The position numbers and the translations under genes were made by a program. A stretch of DNA of 64,000 nt from Ecdyonurus torrentis (lineage: Eukaryota; Arthropoda; Insecta; Ephemeroptera; Heptageniidae), in assembly GCA_949318235.1 (NCBI GenBank), contig OX439129.1, positions 6,693,116 through 6,757,115 on the forward strand. The letters run 5' to 3'. The notes beneath the pieces were generated by a model. That model worked only from the letters and a program-made list of their open reading frames with translations, was not told where the DNA came from and searched no databases. This document shows, piece by piece, positions 25,971 to 35,080 of this stretch (positions within the stretch are counted from its first letter, which is position 1; each line of letters begins with the position of its first letter).

Positions 25971-26632
25971 TAAAATGACAATTTGAGTGCAATTACGTCA
26001 TTAATCCGATTGTTCATAAGGAAGTTACATAATTATTACTACGACAAAAAAAAAAGACAAAGGGTTTAAATAAGTTTAAAAGCGTTTTTTTTTTTTTTTT
26101 TATTGTACTTTCCCTTTTTTATGTTTTAATTATTTTAAGTATGAAAATTCCATTTTAAATAATAAAAAGTAAGCGAAAGAGAGAAAAAGAGAGGGAGAGA
26201 GAAAGAAGGTCAAAAAATAATAAAAGTTTTTGAAACATTTTTATTTTACTTTCTTTTTTTTTTATACAAGAATCGTGAGAGAGATTACAATTTTAGGGCG
26301 ACGAAAGATGGCAACCAAATCTTTCTCTCTCTTTCTCTCTCTATTCTTCAACCCCAGGGAGGTTTAACATTGAGAATAAAGTAAAGTCAGTTAGAGTATA
26401 ACAATTGTAACTTATCTAACAACGGGAGAGAGGGAGAGAGAGAGAGACATTTAAAAGACAAAAGACCGACATTGTCCTCAGACAAAAATGCATTAAAACT
26501 CTTGTTTTGCAATCGTATATGACTTTGATATTCTTCTTCTTCTTTAATAAAACATTTTACTTAATGTAATTCTAAATTACTTGAATTCAATTTTTAAAAC
26601 ATAAAAATATTCAATATAAGATTTCTTTTAAA

Positions 26633-26669
<37 letters not shown>

Positions 26670-26811
26670 TTTGATAATATTTACTGGTACTTCATATTTA
26701 ATTTCTATTACAATCCTTTAAAGTAAATAAAAAGCCCCCCATTACATAGCTATAAGGCGGAATAATACACGTAGCCTTAATGCTGGTACAATAATAAATA
26801 CATAATAATTA

Positions 26812-26990
26812 TGTTAGCTCATTTTCAGCACAATTTGTTCATTACAGCATAACTTATGCTATTTCATAATATAACAATGCTAAAAAGCATAAATATTATC
26901 TTTCCAAGCATAAGTATATATTTATATTGTTCTAATTTAGTATCATGCTATAATGACATGAATGCAGCATAAATTACGTAATTCATACTT
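26812..26990. repeat. GCATAA/TTATGC-rich dispersed repeat, copy 4
   Basis: Shares agcacaatttgttca and acagcataa-ttatgct with 16490-16680 in the same orientation, ending with gcagcataaattacgtaa. Confidence 0.7.
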
Positions 26991-27382
26991 TCCATATGTG
27001 TAAACATATAGAATAATGAAAACCAAACATTGAGTTGAAACAGAGTCGTCCACCGCAATAGTTGCAAATTTGTATAGGATTATTTTCATTAACGTTGACA
27101 TGGAGTATAATTTTGTGTGTTCCATTCTTGAAAGTGACTGAATTAATTTTAACTGCATGGTCCACGCTGGACAAAACAAGATCAGCAATTTTTACAATTA
27201 GCTGCACTACTTTTTCTCAAACAATTTTCCTCAGGTCAACATCAAATTTCACAGGTGATTAATGTAATATTGAAGTTAATATACTAGTTTAATTTTATTT
27301 CTATATCTTGATTGCAACCCTAGAAAATAACTTGCTTTCAGTTGTAATAACCTCTCATCTTCTTTTAGCTTAATGGTTTATA

Positions 27383-27890
27383 TCTAGAGTCTATGCATTT
27401 ATGTTAAAATCTACTGAATGTTGGATCACTCAATAACATAGGCCGCATAGGAAAATAACTCATACTAAGCAATATTTTGAAAGCATTGCTGTTACTAGAT
27501 TAAATTAAGGTATTTCTATAGATAGGTAATCCAAAGAGAATATCGTTATTCAATTTTCGGTTGCCTTTCAATTTATTTTATCCTGGAAGTTATATTTTGT
27601 TGCCCATTTGATCAATGTAATTTTGACCCGCACTACACGTCTCCAGCTGACCAGTACTTTTCAGCGGGAATCCTCTCTGGATTACATGAGTTATCTACTT
27701 ACATTAGATTAAATTAGTATCTCAAGTATGTGAGAAAACTAATAACAACAAAAAATTAACCGCCCCCCCCCCTCCTCAATTATTTTTTTTGCCAAAAACC
27801 ACTTTTTAACCTATGCTGAGCAATATTTTTCATTGCTCCAGTATGGCGTCAAAGCGCAATCAGTATGACGTCATGCGTATACACCCTATA
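27383..27890 (+). mobile_element. MITE, GGGTNTATGC family, copy 3, with a nested insertion
   Basis: Ends tagagtctatgcat and gcgtatacaccctata. It matches copy 2 at both sides but is about 190 bp longer because of extra sequence at 27508-27704, bounded by the direct repeat tagattaaatta (27496-27507 and 27705-27716). Confidence 0.85.
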
Positions 27891-27959
27891 CGTGCACCCT
27901 GCCCCAAATCTGAGATGCCGATATTGCTCTATTGTGTGTTTGCTTGATTCGTGTTGCAG

Positions 27960-28144
27960 GGGCCCCACGTCCTCCCGAGCAGTGTATGGTGACTAATAGC
28001 AGTTCGACCAGCTCGGGTCTCGAGGTTGTGTGTGTGGCGGGAGATGACGGCGGACTTCCCCAGTACTTTGTGCTCGAGGTGAGCGAGGCACGACTTGACC
28101 CACTCGAGAGACGACGAGATGATGACTCGGGAGAGGACAATGAG
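27960..28144 (+). CDS. side-like: Sidestep-family protein, first FN3 exon
   Basis: This exon encodes 61 full codons plus the 2 nt that complete the Trp codon. It has Pro-rich APRPPEQC, then S-x-LEVVCVAGDDGGLPQYF and LEVSEA. The 'LEV-x-C-x-AG-D-DGGLPQ-x-F-x-LEV' pattern is the conserved start of the single fibronectin type III domain in Sidestep proteins, as I recall the family. It then has an acidic/basic stretch (LERRRDDDSGEDNE) in the expected loop before the second half of the domain. Acceptor gtgttgcag ends at 27959; donor gtgagc is at 28145. The exon ends in phase 0. G+C is clearly higher than in the surrounding intron, and its reading frame is open throughout. The domain is split by a 1.7-kb intron. 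Confidence 0.88.
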
Positions 28145-28249
28145 GTGAGCAACATTGTCAGACTATAAGAAATAGACGGAAGATAAAACTAAGCTTCAAG
28201 TTCATGCATTGAGAAAGACTAATATTAAAAAGTGTCAATTTTATTGCAT

Positions 28250-28507
28250 TTTCAAAATAGGACATTGCCTTGAATCGATAGATATGAGAATTTCTAATTT
28301 TTCAGTTTATTAAATATTTGTTATTAATTTTTAATAGTCGCAAAATGACGTCACCGTCGGTAACTTTTTTGTATGCTTACATATGTATACATGTTACCAA
28401 CCGTGAAATTGATTAAAAAAAAATAAAAAACTTAATGAACTCAAAAGTTAGAAATAAGCGTAGCAATCAATTCAGGACAATGACCCCTTTTAGAATATGA
28501 AATAATA
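28250..28507. mobile_element. Palindromic MITE, 270-bp family, copy 2
   Basis: Arms contain aggacattgccttgaatcg and tcaattcaggacaatg. The inner part carries aaaatgacgtcaccgtcggt. It starts about 106 bp after the FN3 exon donor. Confidence 0.82.
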
Positions 28508-28603
28508 TTAGCCCCTTAAAAAAAATTGTGTTTATCATTTAAATTTTTTTTTTTTAAAGTTCTGGGTATATCCCCCCACTTAATTAACTTTAAAATTATA
28601 ATT

Positions 28604-28713
28604 AATGCTGTTCGTAAACCCTGTTCTCTTGCACCAAAAAATGCACATTCCATTTGAATAACCATAGGCGATCGTCATTTTTGGTGCAGAGAACAGGGTT
28701 TACGAACAGCATT
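28604..28713. mobile_element. 110-bp MITE, TGTTCGTAAACC family, copy 2
   Basis: Near-perfect ends aatgctgttcgtaaaccctg and cagggtttacgaacagcatt, with tgcaccaaaaaatg inside. Confidence 0.93.
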
Positions 28714-29236
28714 ATTGTTACGTAGGGTTCACTGCGTCATACTTATTACTTACGATTGCTACATAAAACGTTAGACGCCGCAGACTTAAAACAATGCAAA
28801 TAAGAGCAGTGCCCATACTGCATACAAAAACTTAGAAAGTTGATAATGTGTTTACTTTACACTGCCTTGCTTAGTAAAATCAAAGTCATGTTTGTTATGT
28901 TTAATAAACATTCTGATTTTATTATATACCAACGTTTACTATCATGTATTTGAACACATTTATAATGTAATACGTAAATGTTACGTTTTGGCTCGATTTA
29001 TTGCATTTTAACACAGTGCTGTATCAAAAATCATAATATTATTTTACAATCAAATTGCGTTTTTTTTTTTGTTTTTTTTTTAAAGTACGGCGCTGTGAAT
29101 ATTTGGTAAAAGTAGAGTATTTTCGAAATGCCATAACATATTATAACTGGGAAATATATAACGGTTACGTCTGCACTTGTGATAAACATGTTATGCAACA
29201 CTACATATTTGATGTACGAATATAAAAACTATTTTG

Positions 29237-29420
29237 CTATATCGATCAGACGGAAAGATACATTACAAATCTTACACAAAATGAACGATCTGCGTTTGGC
29301 GCTTCTACGCTTTTAACAGGAGAAGTTAACGGGTGACATTGGAATTTGAATGTAGATCATTCATTTTAAGTAAAATTTGTAAAGTGTAGTCCGTTGACTT
29401 TGACACGACAATATCGATAT
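29237..29420. mobile_element. Decayed ATATCGAT-ended foldback MITE
   Basis: Ends atatcgat and atcgatat. Inner aatgaacgatctgcg and atttgtaaagtgtagtccg match the intact element at 42125-42343. Confidence 0.7.
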
Positions 29421-29516
29421 GCACTAATGTATAGTAGTATCGTTAGATACAATGATATTACCAAGATTTGAATGTTAATTTGACAACTCACATCGTTGTA
29501 CCTCTCGAGTCATTAA

Positions 29517-29824
29517 AGGCGTAGAACACCTTGAACAAAAAAGTTGCGTAATATCCTAACAAACCTGAAAATCAACGTTGATTTGGCCGGAATCATTGAT
29601 TTCTAATTTATTTTCCATTCACAAAATGCCGCTGCCGGTCACTGACGTCACAGCTCGCCTGGTCCACGCGCAAGTAAACCGGGCAAGCTGTGACGTCAGT
29701 GACCGGCAGCGGCATTTTGTGAATGGAAAATAAATTAGAAATCAATGATTCCGGCCAAATCAACGTTGATTTTCAGGTTTGTTAGGATATTACGCAACTT
29801 TTTTGTTCAAGGTGTTCTACGCCT
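29517..29824. mobile_element. TTAA-type foldback MITE (piggyBac-like), copy 2, intact
   Basis: A 308-bp element flanked by TTAA on both sides (29513-29516 and 29825-29828). Inverted ends AGGCGTAGAACACC. Arms are nearly perfect complements over about 140 bp each. A TTAA target is the hallmark of piggyBac-type transposition. It ends about 55 bp before the second FN3 exon. Confidence 0.95.
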
Positions 29825-29878
29825 TTAAACTATTGTGTGAGGTCATTGAACTGATTTTGTAAACACGTTTGTCAACAG

Positions 29879-30101
29879 GTTGCAGTGGGAGCCGCCGTAC
29901 AAGCTGACGGTCCAATTGGAGAATCTCCTCCCTTGTTGCGCGTCCTCTCAGCAGAACCCAGGTTTGCCTTGGATAGTCTGGAACCTTCACGACGATACGA
30001 CCTGACGGTACACGCTGCTAATGCGAGAGGTAGAAGTGAACCTGTCTTGTTACCCAGGGTTAGAGTGTTGGCGTCAGAAGAACATCGACTTGCGAGTACA
30101 G
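29879..30101 (+). CDS. side-like: Sidestep-family protein, second FN3 exon
   Basis: This exon encodes about 74 residues that complete the fibronectin type III domain. It begins VAVGAAVQADGPIG, continues with PRFALDSLEPSRRYDLTV (the FN3 'L-x-P-x-x-x-Y-x-L-x-V' E-strand motif) and then HAANARGRSEPV, the 'A-x-N-x-x-G-x-S-x-P' F-G turn. 'AANARGRSEPV' is characteristic of Sidestep-family FN3 domains. Acceptor AG is at 29877-29878; donor gtgagt is at 30102. It starts in phase 0 and ends in phase 1, which fits the neighbouring exons. A second possible acceptor (gttgcag, ending 29885) would shorten it by 7 nt and break the frame, so the upstream AG is preferred. Confidence 0.88.
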
Positions 30102-30225
30102 GTGAGTCAGTGCAAGAACAGACAGTGTGATGTGAAATTGTACTAAGTTGTCTTGTGGAGGAGACACCACCATGGGACATTGAGTCGGGCTGTGTGTGCA
30201 TTGCCATTGTGCGATAAGACAATAC

Positions 30226-30338
30226 GTGTTGTTCGTAAACCCTCTTTTCAAGCACCAAAAAATGTGCTTTACATTTGACTAATCATTGTTAAGCATAATT
30301 TTAGTAGCAGAGAACAACTATAGGGTTTACGAACAGTA
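30226..30338. mobile_element. 110-bp MITE, TGTTCGTAAACC family, copy 3
   Basis: Ends tgttgttcgtaaaccct and agggtttacgaacagta. More diverged inside than the other copies. Confidence 0.88.
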
Positions 30339-31182
30339 TGAATTTATTCAAGGGGCTATGGTAATAGGTGTATAGCACGGCGAGAACACAATATAGCAAC
30401 AACAACAAAAACTTGGTCTATGACAAATAAAATCTTCTGCCATAAGCTAATGATTTTAATTTTATATCACAGAGGCTAAAACATGTTTTAAATGCATAGA
30501 AATGCAATGGTGGTGGTGGTGTATATATATTTAGTGAATAGTAATTTTCATGGACACCTCTGGATATAAGTTACCGAAAAAGTTGTATATAGGTAACCTT
30601 CAACTACACTACGCTATCATTATGAGAAAACGCAGTGACTGCGCCCTCGTTCGGGAGCTTTTGTTCATAGCTGTACAGAGAATAAATCAAATCTTAGGCA
30701 GATTAATTTTTAATTATTAAAATTGCATTTTAGAAAGTGCATTTCTAACAGATCAATAGAAAGATGAAAGCTTCAATGTAGTCAATTTAATTTTTATATC
30801 AAAGTATAGGAAAATAATAAAAACACTAATTTTTAATATTACACTAAACGTTACAATTTAATACGTTTACTAATAAGTTAATTTTAAGCTATATTTTTCA
30901 AGTTAAATAAAACTTCGCTTTAAAAATATCACGTAAAAAATATATAAAAAAAATTAATTTTTTTTCTGTGAACATTAAAAAATATATTTAATTAAATCAA
31001 AAATTTTATAACATGCAGTAAAGTGAGATATTATTTACGTTATATTTTAGTTTAATTTTATAGTTTTGCTTGTGGTCGCAGTGGTGCGGCTTTTATGACG
31101 TATTTTACTGCCGAGTATATACGTTCGGAGCACATCAGTCGAGGTAAACAGAAGCCTCATTTACAGCAATCTTACATCGGTG

Positions 31183-31214
<32 letters not shown>

Positions 31215-32785
31215 TGAACTAGATTTAATGTCTTTGTCTATCATACCTCTGGTACACAGTAAGAAAACAAAGCAAGAAGAACCTTTAAGTTAGAAAAAAA
31301 AACTGATTTTAACTCATTTCCAATGGGGCTTGAAAATTTAAAAAAAAAATCGAAAAAATTTTGAAACCGATTAATCGAGGATAATTGTTGTGAAGGTCGA
31401 TCACTAGGTCAAAGGGAAATGCTATTGCGTAACTTTGAAAAGAGTATAAAGTGATAACAGTTTTAAAAATTTGAGGGGAATGTGATTTTAAAATTATTAA
31501 ATTATTACCTAAAAGAAAAAAAAAATCGACTTACATAATCTTGAATTTAAAGTAATGTGAAAAAGAGTGTACCATGAAATGAAATCTATTGTTATGATGA
31601 TAGTAAATAAATATTTTAATAATTTCAATTAATTTTTCGAGTAAGAAAAAAAATCAATTTTCAGGCACAGGTATATTTTCTAAAGAAAGTAAAATCAGAT
31701 TTTCACTTTTTGTATTATTATTCCGTTATTGAACACAAAAATATTAAAAAAAAAAAAAAAAAAAAAAAAGTATGTAAAAAATGTCATTAAAAGCAAAGAG
31801 TATGAAAGTAATTTTCTGTAAGGGGGTTAATAAAGTCAAACTATACTCTTTTAATTACGACGTGTAAGTATTACTTTTTTTTTTCTTTTTTTTTTTTTTG
31901 TAAATTTCCAATATATGAAACTAAACGAGATGATATGGGAGTATAGCTCGGGAGAGAGAGAGAGAGAGAGAACACATTATACAGTTTGGTCCAAATTACC
32001 CAACCTCCCACGAGACCACTTATTGACATAAAATGTTACAAATTATCGACACGATAATGATTGGCCCCAGTTGGTAAATTCTATCCATGAAAATCTATGA
32101 TATAGATTAAACCATCATATTTTATTGCATACGCATCTTTGTAAATCATTTCATGTTCAAATAAACTTTTTTTTTTTTTTTTTTTTTTCATATTATATAT
32201 AAAATAAAAAGTAATTTAGGCTAATTGAGGTGTTGGTTGAATTTATTATAACTACCTCTGTATTTTTTTATATGTAGTTAAATTTGATCACGTTGTAGAT
32301 TACTAAAATATTAAGTTATAGACCAAAACTAGGGATATAATGAACTCATATACAGTAGAGTGGATTAAAAAGTCTAGGTATACTGATATATAAAAACATA
32401 TCTATACTTTAATTATTTTATTTCATGCGGTTTCAAAATATTAAGTTAAAACAGTCAATACTCATATATGTTAACAAATTTGTACTTTGTTAATATTTTT
32501 ATAGTACTGTACATAATTAACAAATGTACTCATAGTAATCACCATTGCAATTCTTTTTTAAATCACTTGCCATTACACAAAAACTGCAGTCCAATTATAT
32601 GATATTCATTCAATCGTAAACACTATAATATTTTATTTTAAAATTTTAAATGTTTATAATTATAGAATAGAATAGTTTTTACTAAATAACAGTGCAATTA
32701 TTTTTATGCTTTTTCAATGCAGATAAAATGGCTTTATTGTATGGAAGCATGGAATATGTATGATTTGTCAACAACCATAATAATA

Positions 32786-32990
32786 TACATTCAAAAAAAA
32801 AGTGCATTACTTCATTAACAATAGCTAATTTAAGTTGTTTTCAGTTTTTTTGGGATATTTTAAGTAAAAATAGCTATCGTTAATAAGTTACTAAAATGCA
32901 TTATTTTAGCTGCTCATAGTAACTCCAAAGTGTTTATCTCAAATAAGTTAGGATTCGTAACTGGAGTAATGCACTCTTTCTTTGAGTGTA
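32786..32990. mobile_element. MITE with TACACTCAAAAA ends, shorter copy
   Basis: Starts tacattcaaaaaaaaagtgc and ends taatgcactctttctttgag. Shares aacaatagctaattt and aaaatgcattattttagct with 50284-50570 but lacks about 80 bp near the 5' end. Confidence 0.85.
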
Positions 32991-33052
32991 ACTAACCTTT
33001 GCTAAGTAAGGCGCACACAGGGTTCATGACCCTAGGCTACTGACCATGTATG

Positions 33053-33222
33053 AGTTATGTGCTAAATTGTGACGTGATTCATATGTGAATTGATGTTCAG
33101 GTAACACTGGCGGTGGCAATGACGTGGCACAACCTGCAGCCCTCGTGCTCGGAGCCCTGTTAGCAGTAGCCCCTCTGTGCTGCTTGATCAATGAGCCCCA
33201 TGTATTATGTACTAAGTTGTGA
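33053..33222 (+). pseudogene. Partial tandem duplicate of the transmembrane exon, with splice acceptor
   Basis: Sequence nearly identical to the start of the next exon and to its preceding intron end occurs 141 bp upstream. Both copies have tgatgttcag followed by gtaacactggcggtgg, and both encode NTGGGNDVAQPAALVLGAL. The copy loses similarity in the middle of the hydrophobic segment, and the frame reaches TGA at 33220-33222 after CCLINEPHVLCTKL. If its acceptor (AG 33099-33100) were used without further splicing, the protein would end with a shortened hydrophobic stretch and no cytoplasmic tail. It could be a decaying partial duplication, a decoy acceptor or an alternative terminal exon. The sequence alone does not decide. 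Confidence 0.7.
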
Positions 33223-33241
33223 CGTATGACTTGATGTTCAG

Positions 33242-33592
33242 GTAACACTGGCGGTGGCAATGACGTGGCACAACCTGCAGCTCTCGTGCTTGGAGCCCTG
33301 GTAGCAGTAGCCTCCCTCGCCCTGTGCTGTTTGTTCGCCGCAGTCGCCGCTGTCCTGTGTCGACACCGCCGCTCGGCACCGAGGCCCAGGGTGGTACCTC
33401 CTCCCCCTGCGACAGACAAGCCCATGGAATTGAGTGTAATCTCTGCCCCCGCGCCCGCTACTGTCAGGCCACATAGACACCTGAGACGTAGTGCGGGGGA
33501 TGAGGTATGTCAGTCAGCTCTCCTCTGTGAAGAAACTTCAAATATGGATGATACGTGGAGGAGGAAAAGTGGAGCTGAGACACCCAGATCAG
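33242..33592 (+). CDS. side-like: Sidestep-family protein, transmembrane and cytoplasmic exon
   Basis: This exon encodes 117 residues. A short Gly/Asn juxtamembrane stretch (NTGGGNDVAQPA) leads into one hydrophobic membrane segment of about 26 residues (starting ALVLGALVAVASLALCC), followed by a basic stop-transfer sequence (CRHRRSAPRPR). A cytoplasmic tail follows, with PPPPATDKPMEL and a Ser/Thr-rich end. This is the layout expected just after the FN3 domain of a type I Sidestep protein. Acceptor AG is at 33240-33241; donor gtaagaac starts at 33593. Both ends are in phase 1. G+C is high compared with the introns. A partial upstream copy of its 5' part competes as a possible acceptor. Confidence 0.9.
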
Positions 33593-34398
33593 GTAAGAAC
33601 AGTGTCTTCTATACTTTATGTTTTAGTGCTAAGTATTTTTGTAGCTCTATATTGAGAAAATTGTGATTAATCTTGAATGTAAATGCGTCTCTTTTAAATA
33701 AATTAATGTTGAGAATAGAATGCGCCAAAATATAAGAAATCATTTTTTTGACATGAACTTAATATCTATATAAAAGTCAAGTCACTTGCTCGTTAAAAAT
33801 GTTTTGATTTTTAATATTGAATCCAACATTAAACTTTTGGGGCATGTTTTCGAATACAACAACGTTTGAGGTTTTATGATAGTATTTCTAAAATTGATTT
33901 TAAAAAATTAAATTATTTTATTTTAGCTTTTTACCCCATTTCTCAGCTTTCACGTTGGTATTTTACATTTTTTGTATTCCACTACCAAAAGTAAATAAAT
34001 TATAACTTTGTTATGATGTCGAATTATTATGCAATATACTACGTTGGTTGCTGGAAGTCAAAGGGAAAAGTTAAAAGCGTCTCATATTACTTACAAAATA
34101 TGACGTTATATAATATAATTACATTAAAACAATTAATATTCAATCCTGACAATAACTTTGCAAAGCAGTATGAAATACATGCCAATCAAGAAGTTAACTT
34201 GATATATTTTGTCAAATAAAGCCTTAAAATTTCAAGGAAATAATTACAAAACAAGAGGAAGAGACTAAATTCATATTTAAACTGGCCGATGATAATTACT
34301 TGATGGAAATATAAAACCTATAAATACATTAACAAGAATTTTAATTACTGGTAGCATTTTCCTTGTTTTGAGAAATCATAAAATATCGTATTACTTAA

Positions 34399-34725
34399 AG
34401 GAATAGACCAGAGAAAAACATAAGCATTTATATCACAAAACACTTGATGGGATTTACATAAATAACATTAGTTTGTCTCAAAACCCAACAGTAACCCCAT
34501 AGCAGTGATCAGAAATTTCGATTTATGCAACCCGCACAACATTTTCATACTAATTTTGTCATGTTTCTGACGTCATAAACATGAATAGTCACGCAAATTG
34601 CATACTTTACTGTATTTTCACGCTCTCTCGTGGGGCTACATTAACATTCTGGTAAAAATTGTCATCAGTTTTGAAGATGTGTTTATCCATTAAAAAGCAC
34701 ATGTTGTTTTATGTGGTCTATGCCT
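34399..34725. mobile_element. Second TTAA-type MITE family, copy 1
   Basis: A 327-bp element with TTAA on both sides (34395-34398, 34726-34729) and ends AGGAATAGACCA / TGGTCTATGCCT. Contains ctgacgtcataaac and cacgctctctcgtgggg. Its terminal AGG resembles the other TTAA family; the interior is different. Confidence 0.9.
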
Positions 34726-34817
34726 TTAATGAAATGTTAATTATAATATGAATCTAATTATATCATTGATATATATTTTACTAAAATAAATGTTTATCAG
34801 AATTGAGACCTTAAATT

Positions 34818-35080
34818 GCGAGTTTATAGCGTTGTGGGATGCATGCTGGCTTGACGAGCGAGAGATCACGAGTTCGTTTCTCAGTTCAGGGTATAAGTGC
34901 GGCTTTTTCAGACGTCGTGGTATGACTGGGCTCTCGTGTTCTCCGCTCGTTGATGCCCGTGTGTATGTCAGTGTGTGTCAAATGTAAAACTGTAGAAGGG
35001 ATGTTTAGGCCTGTCGGTGTGTTCATATCTCCGTCCATGTAGTCATGACAGTGCAAGGTGGTAGTGGCCCATGCCAAATC
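34818..35080 (+). mobile_element. Probable tRNA-derived SINE
   Basis: A G+C-richer island in AT-rich DNA. A box-like tagcgttgtggg at 34827-34838 and B box-like gagttcgtttc at 34870-34880 are about 31 bp apart, as in a tRNA gene. The short GAG/CTC stem around TTCGTTT resembles a T-arm. The following 190 bp (gtatgactgggctctcgtg, gtccatgtagtcatgacag) is unrelated to tRNA, as expected of a SINE body. No clear tail or target duplication was found. Confidence 0.45.

Larger units (their letters stand above)
28145..29878 (+). other. Phase-0 intron inside the FN3 domain
   Basis: An intron of 1734 nt with donor gtgagc and acceptor gtcaacag. It contains four short transposon-like elements (28250-28507, 28604-28713, 29237-29420, 29517-29824) that make up about half of its length. 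The rest (28714-29236) is AT-rich sequence with no recognised feature. Confidence 0.8.
30102..33241 (+). other. Intron between the FN3 domain and the transmembrane exon
   Basis: Phase-1 intron of 3140 nt. It contains a 110-bp MITE (30226-30338), a MITE at 32786-32990 and a partial copy of the following exon with its own acceptor (33053-33222). The stretch 30340-32785 is AT-rich, with short (CT)n at 31182-31211, (GA)n at 31951-31970 and several poly-A/T runs. I see no gene there. Confidence 0.8.

Noticed and set aside
26943..27262. Overlapping open frames on both strands
   Set aside because: None has a recognisable motif. The region adjoins dispersed repeats and lies within a host intron.
29872..30258. 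Minus-strand 128-codon open frame over the FN3 exon
   Set aside because: Shadow of the real exon on the plus strand, which has splice sites and conserved FN3 motifs.
33024..33480. Minus-strand open frames over the transmembrane exon
   Set aside because: Shadows of the plus-strand exon and its partial duplicate.
34013..34219. 68-codon open frame MMSNYYAIYY...
   Set aside because: Composition matches the AT-rich intron. No domain or splice context.
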